A stretch of 6,347 bases of DNA from positions 1,811 through 8,157 of the forward strand of contig DKBO01000096.1 in assembly GCA_002448975.1 (NCBI GenBank), in the 5' to 3' direction. The position numbers were made by a program, and so were the translations under genes. This DNA is from Nitrospiraceae bacterium UBA6898 (GTDB lineage Bacteria; Nitrospirota; Thermodesulfovibrionia; Thermodesulfovibrionales; UBA6898). The notes below the pieces were generated by a model that was not told the origin of the DNA, did not search any database, and was given only the letters and a program-made list of their open reading frames with translations. The first letter of the stretch is position 1. Every line of letters starts with the position of its first letter. This document shows, one piece after another, positions 1-5,276 of this stretch.

Positions 1-21
1 CGAATCCTCCCGCCCCAGCCA
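1..21 (+). tRNA. 3' end of tRNA-Gln (partial, cut by the window start)
   Basis: The first 21 bases match a tRNA 3' end. CGAAT (1-5) is the end of the T loop, CCTCC (6-10) the 3' strand of the T stem, CGCCCCA (11-17) the 3' acceptor strand, G18 the discriminator base, and CCA (19-21) is encoded in the DNA. The complementary 5' acceptor strand would read TGGGGCG. A UGGGG start with a G discriminator is characteristic of bacterial tRNA-Gln, and tRNA-Gln just before prs is a known arrangement in several anaerobic lineages. The anticodon lies outside the window, so the amino-acid identity is inferred; the tRNA 3'-end call itself is well supported. Confidence 0.85.
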
Positions 22-90
22 TCATGGCGATACCGGGTGAATGGGAGCGGAACGCCGGATATACCTACGTGAGGGTGCGCGTTGAAGCAT

Positions 91-96
91 AAGGAG
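91..96 (+). promoter_or_regulatory. Shine-Dalgarno site of prs, deciding the start
   Basis: AAGGAG lies 2 nt before the ATG at 99 and 5 nt before the ATG at 102. The longer spacing is the more usual one, so it favours the second ATG as the translation start. Confidence 0.6.
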
Positions 97-101
97 AAAT
101 G

Positions 102-1046
102 ATGCCACAAGGGTTGAAGCTGTTTTCAGGATCAGCGAACACAGGGCTGGCGGAAGAGGTTGCCAATACGCTGGGGATTACGCTGGGTGATGCCACCCTG
201 TCCACGTTCAGCGATGGAGAGATCATGATCCGCATCAACGAGAATGTCCGGGGCTCTGATGTCTTTGTAATCCAGTCTACGTGCGTTCCGGTGAACGATC
301 ATATCATAGAGCTTCTGCTGATGGTCGATGCGTTAAAACGGGCTTCTGCCGGCAGAATCACGGCCGTGATTCCCTATTACGGCTACGCCCGGCAGGACCG
401 GAAGGTACAGCCGCGGGTTCCGATATCGGCAAAGATGGTTGCTGATCTGATCAACGCTGTAGGCACGAACCGCGTGCTGACTGTGGACCTGCATGCAGGT
501 CAGATACAGGGGTTCTTTAATATTCCGGTGGATAATCTCTATGCCGCATCAGTACTTCTCGATTACATGAAAAAGAAGTTCGACCACCGGAATCTGGTCA
601 TTGTTTCCCCGGATGCAGGGGGGGTCGAGCGGGCACGTGCATTTGCCAAGAGACTGGACTGTACGATTGCGATTGTTGACAAGCGCCGTGAAAAGGCTAA
701 TGAATGCGAGATCATGAATGTAATCGGCGATGTGAAGGGTATGGATGCGCTTTTGCTGGACGACATGGTCGATACGGCAGGCACACTCGCCCAGGCTGCA
801 TCGGCACTGAAGTCGCAGGGAGCCCGGATGGTAGCTGCTGCATGCACCCATGCCGTACTTTCCGGACCGGCAGTCGACAGGATCAATGCTTCTCCTATTG
901 AGGAGCTGATCGTTACCAACACCATTCCCCTGAACAGCAAAACAGAGCAATGCAAGAAACTGACCGTTCTGAGTATTGCCGGACTGCTCGGCGAAGCAAT
1001 AAAGCGAATTCACGAAGAAACAACATTAAGCACACTCTTTGTATAA
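102..1046 (+). CDS. prs: Ribose-phosphate pyrophosphokinase (PRPP synthetase, class I)
   Basis: This cytosolic enzyme transfers pyrophosphate from ATP to ribose 5-phosphate to give PRPP, the precursor of purines, pyrimidines, NAD, histidine and tryptophan. The 314-residue product is the usual class I length. Visible motifs (numbered from the second Met) are FSDGE near residue 36, the ATP-contacting RQDRK at about 97-101, the divalent-cation/ATP signature VDLHAGQIQGFF at about 128-139, the flexible catalytic loop with DKRR at about 193-196, and the PRPP-binding loop DDMVDTAGT at about 220-228. Two adjacent ATGs exist at 99 and 102. I choose 102 because AAGGAG at 91-96 then sits 5 nt upstream, against only 2 nt for the first. 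The gene follows a tRNA-Gln by 80 nt and precedes rplY by 19 nt, so co-transcription with both is likely. No key residue appears to be missing. Confidence 0.97.
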   Translation: MPQGLKLFSGSANTGLAEEVANTLGITLGDATLSTFSDGEIMIRINENVRGSDVFVIQSTCVPVNDHIIELLLMVDALKRASAGRITAVIPYYGYARQDRKVQPRVPISAKMVADLINAVGTNRVLTVDLHAGQIQGFFNIPVDNLYAASVLLDYMKKKFDHRNLVIVSPDAGGVERARAFAKRLDCTIAIVDKRREKANECEIMNVIGDVKGMDALLLDDMVDTAGTLAQAASALKSQGARMVAAACTHAVLSGPAVDRINASPIEELIVTNTIPLNSKTEQCKKLTVLSIAGLLGEAIKRIHEETTLSTLFV

Positions 1047-1065
1047 GGAGCAAAAGGAGGAAAAA

Positions 1066-1746
1066 ATGGAAAAGATCAGTATACAGGCGGAAAAAAGGGA
1101 GGGCAGAGGTAAAGGCGCAGCCCGTTCGCTGAGGAGGGCCGGCAAGGTGCCTGCTACGCTTTACCGGGCAGGTCAGGCGCAGTCAATACAGCTCTTACGG
1201 AAAGAGCTTTCAAAGCTCATCAATTCAGTTGCAGGCGAACAGGTCATGGTTGACCTCCAGTTTGCTGACGGAAACAAGAAGCTTGCCCTGCTTAAGGACT
1301 ACCAGGTGGATCCCATCAGAAGCGAACTGCTCCATACCGACTTCTTTGAGGTTTCCCTTACCGAGACCGTCAAGATTACGGTCCATGTAGCCACCCATGG
1401 TGAGCCGATCGGTGTTAAGCGTGATGCCGGTCTGCTCCAGCATCCGACCAGGGAGATTCTGATCGAGTGCCTGCCGGACAAGATCCCGGGCAAGATTGAT
1501 ATCGATATCTCAAAACTCGAAATCGGCCAGGCGATTCACGTAAGCGACCTGAAGCTCGATGAAGACATCAAGATACTGAGCGATCCTCACGAAGTGATCG
1601 TGAATGTCGTTGCGCAGGTTGAAGAAGTGGCCGCACCTGTTGAAGCGGTAGTGGAAACTGCAGCCGCCGAGCCTGAGGTCGTGAAGAAGGGCAAGAAGGA
1701 AGAAGAAGGAGCTGCAGCAGCGGAAAAAGAGAAGAAGGGGAAATAG
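1066..1746 (+). CDS. rplY: 50S ribosomal protein L25, long Ctc/TL5 form
   Basis: L25 binds 5S rRNA in the large ribosomal subunit; the long form is known as general stress protein Ctc or TL5. The 226-residue product has the N-terminal 5S-rRNA-binding beta-barrel domain at about 3-92, including the basic REGRGKGAARSLRRAGKVPA stretch (11-30) and the HTDFFEV motif (90-96). A C-terminal TL5-type beta domain follows at about 97-183. The last roughly 43 residues are a low-complexity Ala/Glu/Val/Lys tail ending in a Lys/Glu-rich run. The start is the ATG at 1066, because AAAGGAGG at 1053-1060 is ideally placed 5 nt before it; the frame is open further upstream, but that part overlaps prs and has no matching residues. 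The gene sits between prs and pth, the standard order in many bacteria. The family call is secure; the stress role is known for the family and not shown here. Confidence 0.96.
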   Translation: MEKISIQAEKREGRGKGAARSLRRAGKVPATLYRAGQAQSIQLLRKELSKLINSVAGEQVMVDLQFADGNKKLALLKDYQVDPIRSELLHTDFFEVSLTETVKITVHVATHGEPIGVKRDAGLLQHPTREILIECLPDKIPGKIDIDISKLEIGQAIHVSDLKLDEDIKILSDPHEVIVNVVAQVEEVAAPVEAVVETAAAEPEVVKKGKKEEEGAAAAEKEKKGK

Positions 1747-1749
1747 TTT

Positions 1750-2304
1750 TTGTGGCTTCTTGTCGGCTTGGGCAATCCGGGCAGCAGGTACGCAAGGACA
1801 CGCCATAACATAGGATTCATGGTCCTCGACGCTCTTGCCGGGGATCTCGGCCTGACGTTCAAAGAGCGGGCAGACTACAGGGCTGGCGACGGCTCCATGG
1901 AGAATGAGAGGATCATCTTCCTGGAGCCGTTGACATTTATGAACAGAAGCGGTAGTGCGGTAAAGAAGGTCGCAGACAGGTATGCGGTCTCTCCTGAGAG
2001 GATCATCGTGGTGCATGACGACCTCGATCTTCCTGCGGGGAAGCTCAAGATACGGAAAAAAGGCTCGTCCGGCGGACATAAGGGCATTGATTCCATCATT
2101 CAGACCCTGGGCAGCCGCGACTTCATCAGGGTGAAGATAGGTATAGGACGTGATCCCCTGATCCCCACCGAGGCCTTCGTGCTCTCGAAGTTCAGAAGAG
2201 ACGAGATACCGTTTATCCGTGAAGCGCTTACTCAGGCTTCCAAGGCGATCGCCTGCATAATTGCCGAGGGTCCCGACAGGGCGATGAACAAGTATAACTC
2301 ATAG
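1750..2304 (+). CDS. pth: Peptidyl-tRNA hydrolase (Pth), TTG start
   Basis: Pth cleaves the ester bond of peptidyl-tRNAs released by stalled ribosomes and recycles tRNA in the cytosol. The product is 184 residues, slightly shorter than the about 194 of E. coli. Motifs are GLGNPG (6-11) followed by TRHNIGF with catalytic His19, FLEPLTFMNRSG (57-68) with substrate-binding Asn65, VVHDDLDLPAG (87-97) with Asp90 assisting the His, GSSGGHKG (105-112), and the KIGIGR core strand (129-134). The start must be the TTG at 1750, because the essential GLGNPG begins at residue 6 and the next in-frame ATG (codon 24) lies beyond His19. AAGGGG at 1735-1740, inside the end of rplY, can serve as the ribosome binding site. 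Only 3 nt separate the rplY stop from the TTG, so translational coupling is likely. The GGHNG motif of E. coli Pth (Asn114) reads GGHKG here. Confidence 0.95.
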   Translation: MWLLVGLGNPGSRYARTRHNIGFMVLDALAGDLGLTFKERADYRAGDGSMENERIIFLEPLTFMNRSGSAVKKVADRYAVSPERIIVVHDDLDLPAGKLKIRKKGSSGGHKGIDSIIQTLGSRDFIRVKIGIGRDPLIPTEAFVLSKFRRDEIPFIREALTQASKAIACIIAEGPDRAMNKYNS

Positions 2305-2335
2305 ATTTATAAGAAAATTTGATAGCTTTCCGTCG

Positions 2336-2362
2336 TTGACAAAACACCCCTGCTGTGATACT
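2336..2362 (+). promoter_or_regulatory. Probable sigma70 promoter of the YeeE/YedE gene
   Basis: A perfect TTGACA (-35) occupies 2336-2341. GATACT at 2357-2362 is preceded by TGT, giving an extended -10 (TGnGATACT) that matches four of six TATAAT positions, with a 15-nt spacer. A 17-nt alternative -10, TACTTT at 2359-2364, is weaker. The element lies in the only gap between pth and the transporter and about 30 nt upstream of its start codon, which supports independent expression. No hairpin terminator is visible after pth, so read-through from upstream is also possible. Confidence 0.55.
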
Positions 2363-2392
2363 TTTAACAAACAAAAAAAACGGGGGGATAAC

Positions 2393-3481
2393 ATGGAAGG
2401 TGTAGCGGAAGTTGTACCTCAGGTAACGTTCGGTTTCATCATTTCCGGTCTGTTGGTCGGCGCGCTGTTCGGTTTTATCCTGCAAAAGGGCAGGTTCTGT
2501 ATGAACAGTGCCTTCAGGGACACCATCTTCATCAAGGACTTCACGATGTTCCATGCCTATTTGATCGCACTCGTTGTCATGATCATCGGATCCAACCTGC
2601 TGAATGACGTGGAGATCATCCATCTGAAGGCCCAGTCATTCTATCCGTTGGCAAATATCATCGGGGGCTACATCTTCGGTCTTGGCATCGTGCTTGCCGG
2701 CGGTTGTGGCAGCGGCATCATCTACCGGATGGGCGAGGGCCAGATGGCTTCCTGGGTTGCCGTGCTGGGTTTCTTCCTCGGCATCGGCATGACCACGAAC
2801 GGTGTGCTCAAACCTGTTTACGATGCAATGAGAAGCATACAGGTCGGCCCTCCCAGCATGACACTGCCCGGGCTGATCGGTGACAGCCTCATGATAAAGT
2901 GGATCGTCATTGCCGTGCTCAGTGTGGTACTTTGTGCCTTTACCCTCAAGAGCAAGCCCTTTTCGATCAGAAAATCGAAAGGATTCTACTGGTCAGTGAC
3001 CTCGGTGCTTGTCGGTCTCGCAGGCATCCTAACCTTTTGGGCGTCAGAGTACTGGGGTTCCCCGGGATTTGCGCGCGGGCTGAATTTCACGACACCTACC
3101 AGCGAGGTATTCTTTACCCTCCTGACAGGGGACGCACGGTCAAAGTTCTTCCCCATGTTCTCGCTGGGTCCTTTTCAGGTCACCTGGGCAGCATTCTATA
3201 TCATTGGCGTTCCTTTTGGAGCAGCCATCAGCGCCAAGATACTGAAGGAGTTCATCTGGAAAACCCCCCGTGACGCCAAGGAACTGCTTACCGTGCTCGG
3301 CGGCAGTCTGATGATGGGCTTCGGTGCAGCGACCGCGGGAGGATGCAATGTCGGTCAGGCCCTTACCGGGGCAACGACCCTTTCGATCGGCAGCATCGTG
3401 GCGTCCATCTCCATCATCCTCGGCAACTGGACCATGGTATATTTCAAGTTCATCAAGCCGATGCAGGATATGGACGAATAG
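2393..3481 (+). CDS. YeeE/YedE family sulfur-compound (thiosulfate-type) transporter
   Basis: This is an integral inner-membrane protein of the YeeE/YedE (TsuA) family, whose characterised members import thiosulfate; substrates of other members are less certain. The 362-residue product is mostly hydrophobic helices and has an internal two-fold arrangement. The first half carries GALFGFILQKGRFCMNSAFRD (about 23-43) and GGYIFGLGIVLAGGCGSG (91-108). The second half carries GGSLMMGFGAATAGGCNVGQ (303-322) followed by the LSIGSI helix. Cys36, Cys105 and Cys318 occupy the positions of the three conserved cysteines that relay the sulfur substrate in this family; Cys181 is additional. I chose the ATG at 2393 because a G-rich Shine-Dalgarno (GGGGGG, 2382-2387) precedes it by 5 nt; a longer TTG-initiated reading would begin inside the promoter. 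It has its own promoter and terminator and is probably monocistronic. No canonical TusA partner is adjacent. Confidence 0.9.
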   Translation: MEGVAEVVPQVTFGFIISGLLVGALFGFILQKGRFCMNSAFRDTIFIKDFTMFHAYLIALVVMIIGSNLLNDVEIIHLKAQSFYPLANIIGGYIFGLGIVLAGGCGSGIIYRMGEGQMASWVAVLGFFLGIGMTTNGVLKPVYDAMRSIQVGPPSMTLPGLIGDSLMIKWIVIAVLSVVLCAFTLKSKPFSIRKSKGFYWSVTSVLVGLAGILTFWASEYWGSPGFARGLNFTTPTSEVFFTLLTGDARSKFFPMFSLGPFQVTWAAFYIIGVPFGAAISAKILKEFIWKTPRDAKELLTVLGGSLMMGFGAATAGGCNVGQALTGATTLSIGSIVASISIILGNWTMVYFKFIKPMQDMDE

Positions 3482-3501
3482 TATCGGCAGTAGCGCGTTA
3501 T

Positions 3502-3550
3502 GCATGCCCCGGGAGGAGCCATGTGCGCTTCTTCCGGGGCATGCGTTTTT
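3502..3550 (+). terminator. Strong rho-independent terminator after the transporter gene
   Basis: GCATGCCCCGG (3502-3512) pairs perfectly with CCGGGGCATGC (3534-3544). The stem continues inward through GAGGAGC (3513-3519) and GCTTCTT (3527-3533), with two G-U pairs, to a total of 18 bp closing a 7-nt loop (3520-3526). A T tract follows at 3546-3550. There is no A tract on the left side, so it should act only on rightward transcription. It separates the transporter gene from the unit starting at 3611. Confidence 0.93.
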
Positions 3551-3569
3551 CAGTCCTCGGTACCCTAGC

Positions 3570-3604
3570 CCGGCTGGAATAAATTCCTCTCCTGCCGGTA
3601 AAAT
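3570..3604 (+). promoter_or_regulatory. Possible promoter/operator region of the TusA-like operon
   Basis: After the terminator only 60 nt remain before the next gene, so a promoter for it should lie here. TAAAAT at 3599-3604 is a good -10-like hexamer, but the matching -35 (TGGAAT at 3575-3580, 18-nt spacer) is poor. Overlapping it are nested inverted arms: CCGGC (3570-3574) with GCCGG (3594-3598), and inside them GGAAT (3576-3580) with ATTCC (3583-3587). These could be an operator or chance. No Shine-Dalgarno sequence is visible. Confidence 0.3.
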
Positions 3605-3610
3605 ATGTCC

Positions 3611-3844
3611 ATGAAGATCGACGCCAGAATACAGGGCTTGACGGAGGCCATGAAACGTCTGAAAGAATTCTTTCCTTCATGTAACAGCGAGGACACGTCC
3701 ATTGACGTTCTCACGCATACGAAGAAAGATGCCCAGCAGATCAGGGCCTTTGCCTCCATGTCAGGGTTCAAAACCGCGATACATCATGAAGCCGGAGTTT
3801 ACCGGGTCAGCATAACCGGTGCCTCATGCGGCTGCCACAGGTAA
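3611..3844 (+). CDS. Small TusA-like protein lacking the Cys-Pro active site, with C-terminal Cys-Gly-Cys
   Basis: I cannot assign this gene a function. The 77-residue product (79 if the ATG at 3605 is used) reads like the beta-alpha-beta-alpha-beta-beta pattern of TusA/SirA sulfur carriers: a first strand with KIDAR (2-6), a helix around 9-22, a second strand IDVLTHT (31-37), a helix DAQQIRAFASMSGF (40-53), and final strands with EAGVYRVSI (60-68). TusA proteins carry a catalytic Cys in a CPxP motif right after the DARG-like strand; here that position reads IQGLTEA and has no Cys. Cys24 follows helix 1, and Cys73 and Cys75 form an unusual SCGCHR tail. The stop lies 4 nt before the FAD-oxidoreductase start, and the Shine-Dalgarno of that gene overlaps this stop, so the two are probably coupled. 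The reading frame is supported by this context and by the fold-like pattern; the TusA relation is my inference and could be a distant or false resemblance. Confidence 0.72.
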   Translation: MKIDARIQGLTEAMKRLKEFFPSCNSEDTSIDVLTHTKKDAQQIRAFASMSGFKTAIHHEAGVYRVSITGASCGCHR

Positions 3845-3848
3845 TTTC

Positions 3849-5276
3849 ATGAAAGATATGTTTTCCGATACTGCCTGTGGGGTTGTTCTGGGAGGCGGGC
3901 TGACGGGTCTTTCGGCTGCCTGCGCGCTTTCGCGGGCAGGATACGCTGTAAAGGTCATTGAACAGGATGCGACAGTAGGCGGGCTTTCAAAAACTATCCG
4001 CCACAACGGATACCGGTTCGATCTCGGCGGTCACCGGTTCTTTACCACGGACCGAAAACTCAATCAATTCGTGCAGGATCTCATGACGGATGAACTGATC
4101 ACGGTTCCGAGGTCCAGCAAGATATTCATGCGCGGCAAATTTTTTGACTATCCTCTCAGACCGACGAACGCCCTGTTTGGCCTCGGGATACCTACCAGCT
4201 TCAGGATCCTCGCCGATTATGCTGTCGAGAGAATCCGCAGACTGATGCAACAGGGAAGAAGCGAGTCGCTTGAGGACTGGGTTGTTGAGAATTTCGGCCG
4301 CACCATGTTCGATATCTATTTCAAGGTATACAGCGAAAAGGTTTGGGGCATCCCGTGCAATACCATCAGCGCCGAATGGGTTGACCGCCGCATCAACGGC
4401 CTTTCCCTGGCAAAGGCCATCAGGAATGCCTTTTCCCGTGTGAGCGGCAGGAAGATCCCAACGCTCGTCGATGAGTTTCTCTACCCCTCCCTGGGTATCG
4501 GCAGGATCTCTGACCGGCTCAAGGAGGAGATCGAACTTTCCAATATGGTTCTGCTCGAGACATCGGTCGAGGCGATCCACCACGCAGGTAATGCGGTAGA
4601 GAAGATCGTTGTCAGCAGCCGGGGGCAGACAGACGTAATCACCGGAAAGCAATTCATATCGAGTCTCCCCCTGACCCGTATCATCAGGATGCTTGAGCCT
4701 GCGCCGCCGCAGCGTATCCTTGACGCGGCATCCCGGCTGAAGTTCAGGGATCTTGTTGTTGTAGCTGTGATGGTGGACAAAGAACGGGTGACCGATCAGA
4801 CCTGGATATACATTCCGGAAAGTTTTATTCCCTTTGGCCGAATTCATGAACCGACGAACTGGTCGGAGAAGATGGCCCCTGAAGGCAAGACCCTGCTGGT
4901 GATCGAGTACTTCAGTTTCAAAGGAGACCGCACCTGGAATGAGACAGACGAGAATCTGATCACGACTACGGTGGATCATCTCGAAAAACTCGGTTTTATC
5001 CGCAGGGCCGAGGTATGCGACAGTGCGGTTGTGCGTGTTCCCAAGGCATACCCGCTCTTCGAGATCGGGTACCACGAACTCTGCAAGGAGCTCTACGCTT
5101 ATCTCGGGAGGTTCAGAAATCTTATTATCGCGGGCAGATCCGGCATGTTCCGGTATTACAATATGGACCATGCTATTGAGTCAGGCATCAGGGCGGCGGA
5201 AGCAGTTATGGGAAGGGAAATGGACCCTGACGGCCAGTTCAGGAAAGATACCTTTCTCGCAGGTTGTGAACGATGA
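3849..5276 (+). CDS. FAD-dependent oxidoreductase, UDP-galactopyranose mutase / protoporphyrinogen oxidase-like superfamily
   Basis: This 475-residue protein has an N-terminal dinucleotide-binding Rossmann fold: VVLGGGLTGLSAA (12-24, GxGxxG-type) ending in an acidic residue at Glu38, then GGLSKT (44-49) and the DLGGHRFF motif (58-65) of FAD amine-oxidase-like proteins. The centre carries FFDYPL (98-103), VYSEKVWGIPC (160-170) and ISAEWVDRRINGLSL (173-187), typical of a subfamily often found with polysaccharide or lipid biosynthesis genes. The C-terminal FAD-contacting motif is AGRSGMFRYYNMDHAIESG (428-446). There is no signal peptide or clear membrane segment, so it is probably cytosolic or peripheral. 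I chose the ATG at 3849 because AGGT at 3839-3842 lies 6 nt upstream; a GTG at 3819 and an ATG at 3858 are alternatives. It overlaps the next gene by 4 nt. The substrate is unknown; the superfamily includes mutases, desaturases and oxidases, so the name stays general. Confidence 0.9.
   Translation: MKDMFSDTACGVVLGGGLTGLSAACALSRAGYAVKVIEQDATVGGLSKTIRHNGYRFDLGGHRFFTTDRKLNQFVQDLMTDELITVPRSSKIFMRGKFFDYPLRPTNALFGLGIPTSFRILADYAVERIRRLMQQGRSESLEDWVVENFGRTMFDIYFKVYSEKVWGIPCNTISAEWVDRRINGLSLAKAIRNAFSRVSGRKIPTLVDEFLYPSLGIGRISDRLKEEIELSNMVLLETSVEAIHHAGNAVEKIVVSSRGQTDVITGKQFISSLPLTRIIRMLEPAPPQRILDAASRLKFRDLVVVAVMVDKERVTDQTWIYIPESFIPFGRIHEPTNWSEKMAPEGKTLLVIEYFSFKGDRTWNETDENLITTTVDHLEKLGFIRRAEVCDSAVVRVPKAYPLFEIGYHELCKELYAYLGRFRNLIIAGRSGMFRYYNMDHAIESGIRAAEAVMGREMDPDGQFRKDTFLAGCER

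Noticed and set aside
3..92. An open frame ending in TAA at 90-92 that could be the C-terminus of an upstream ispE-like gene.
   Set aside because: Its first 21 bases are the T arm, acceptor strand and CCA of a tRNA, and the translated residues do not resemble an IspE C-terminus. The openness is short enough to be chance.
1612..1743. A possible short tandem repeat of GAAG units.
   Set aside because: The units are irregular and codon-phased within a Lys/Glu/Ala tail, so this is low-complexity coding sequence and not a repeat element.
1510..2079. A 189-codon minus-strand frame spanning the rplY/pth junction.
   Set aside because: It crosses two well-supported + strand genes and its product is an antisense shadow rich in Phe/Leu from the GAAGAAG tract of rplY.
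2305..2335. A possible terminator after pth.
   Set aside because: The stretch is A/T-rich but contains no GC-rich stem followed by a T tract.
2228..2623. A minus-strand frame covering the pth-transporter gap.
   Set aside because: It overlaps the promoter, ribosome binding site and start of the transporter gene and has no recognisable motif.
3324..3614. Two overlapping + strand frames across the transporter end and the terminator.
   Set aside because: They run through the transporter gene in the wrong frame and through an 18-bp terminator hairpin; neither has a ribosome binding site or a family motif.
3987..5171. A 394-codon open frame on the minus strand.
   Set aside because: It lies wholly inside the FAD oxidoreductase gene, shows no recognisable motif, and reflects codon bias of the real gene on the + strand.
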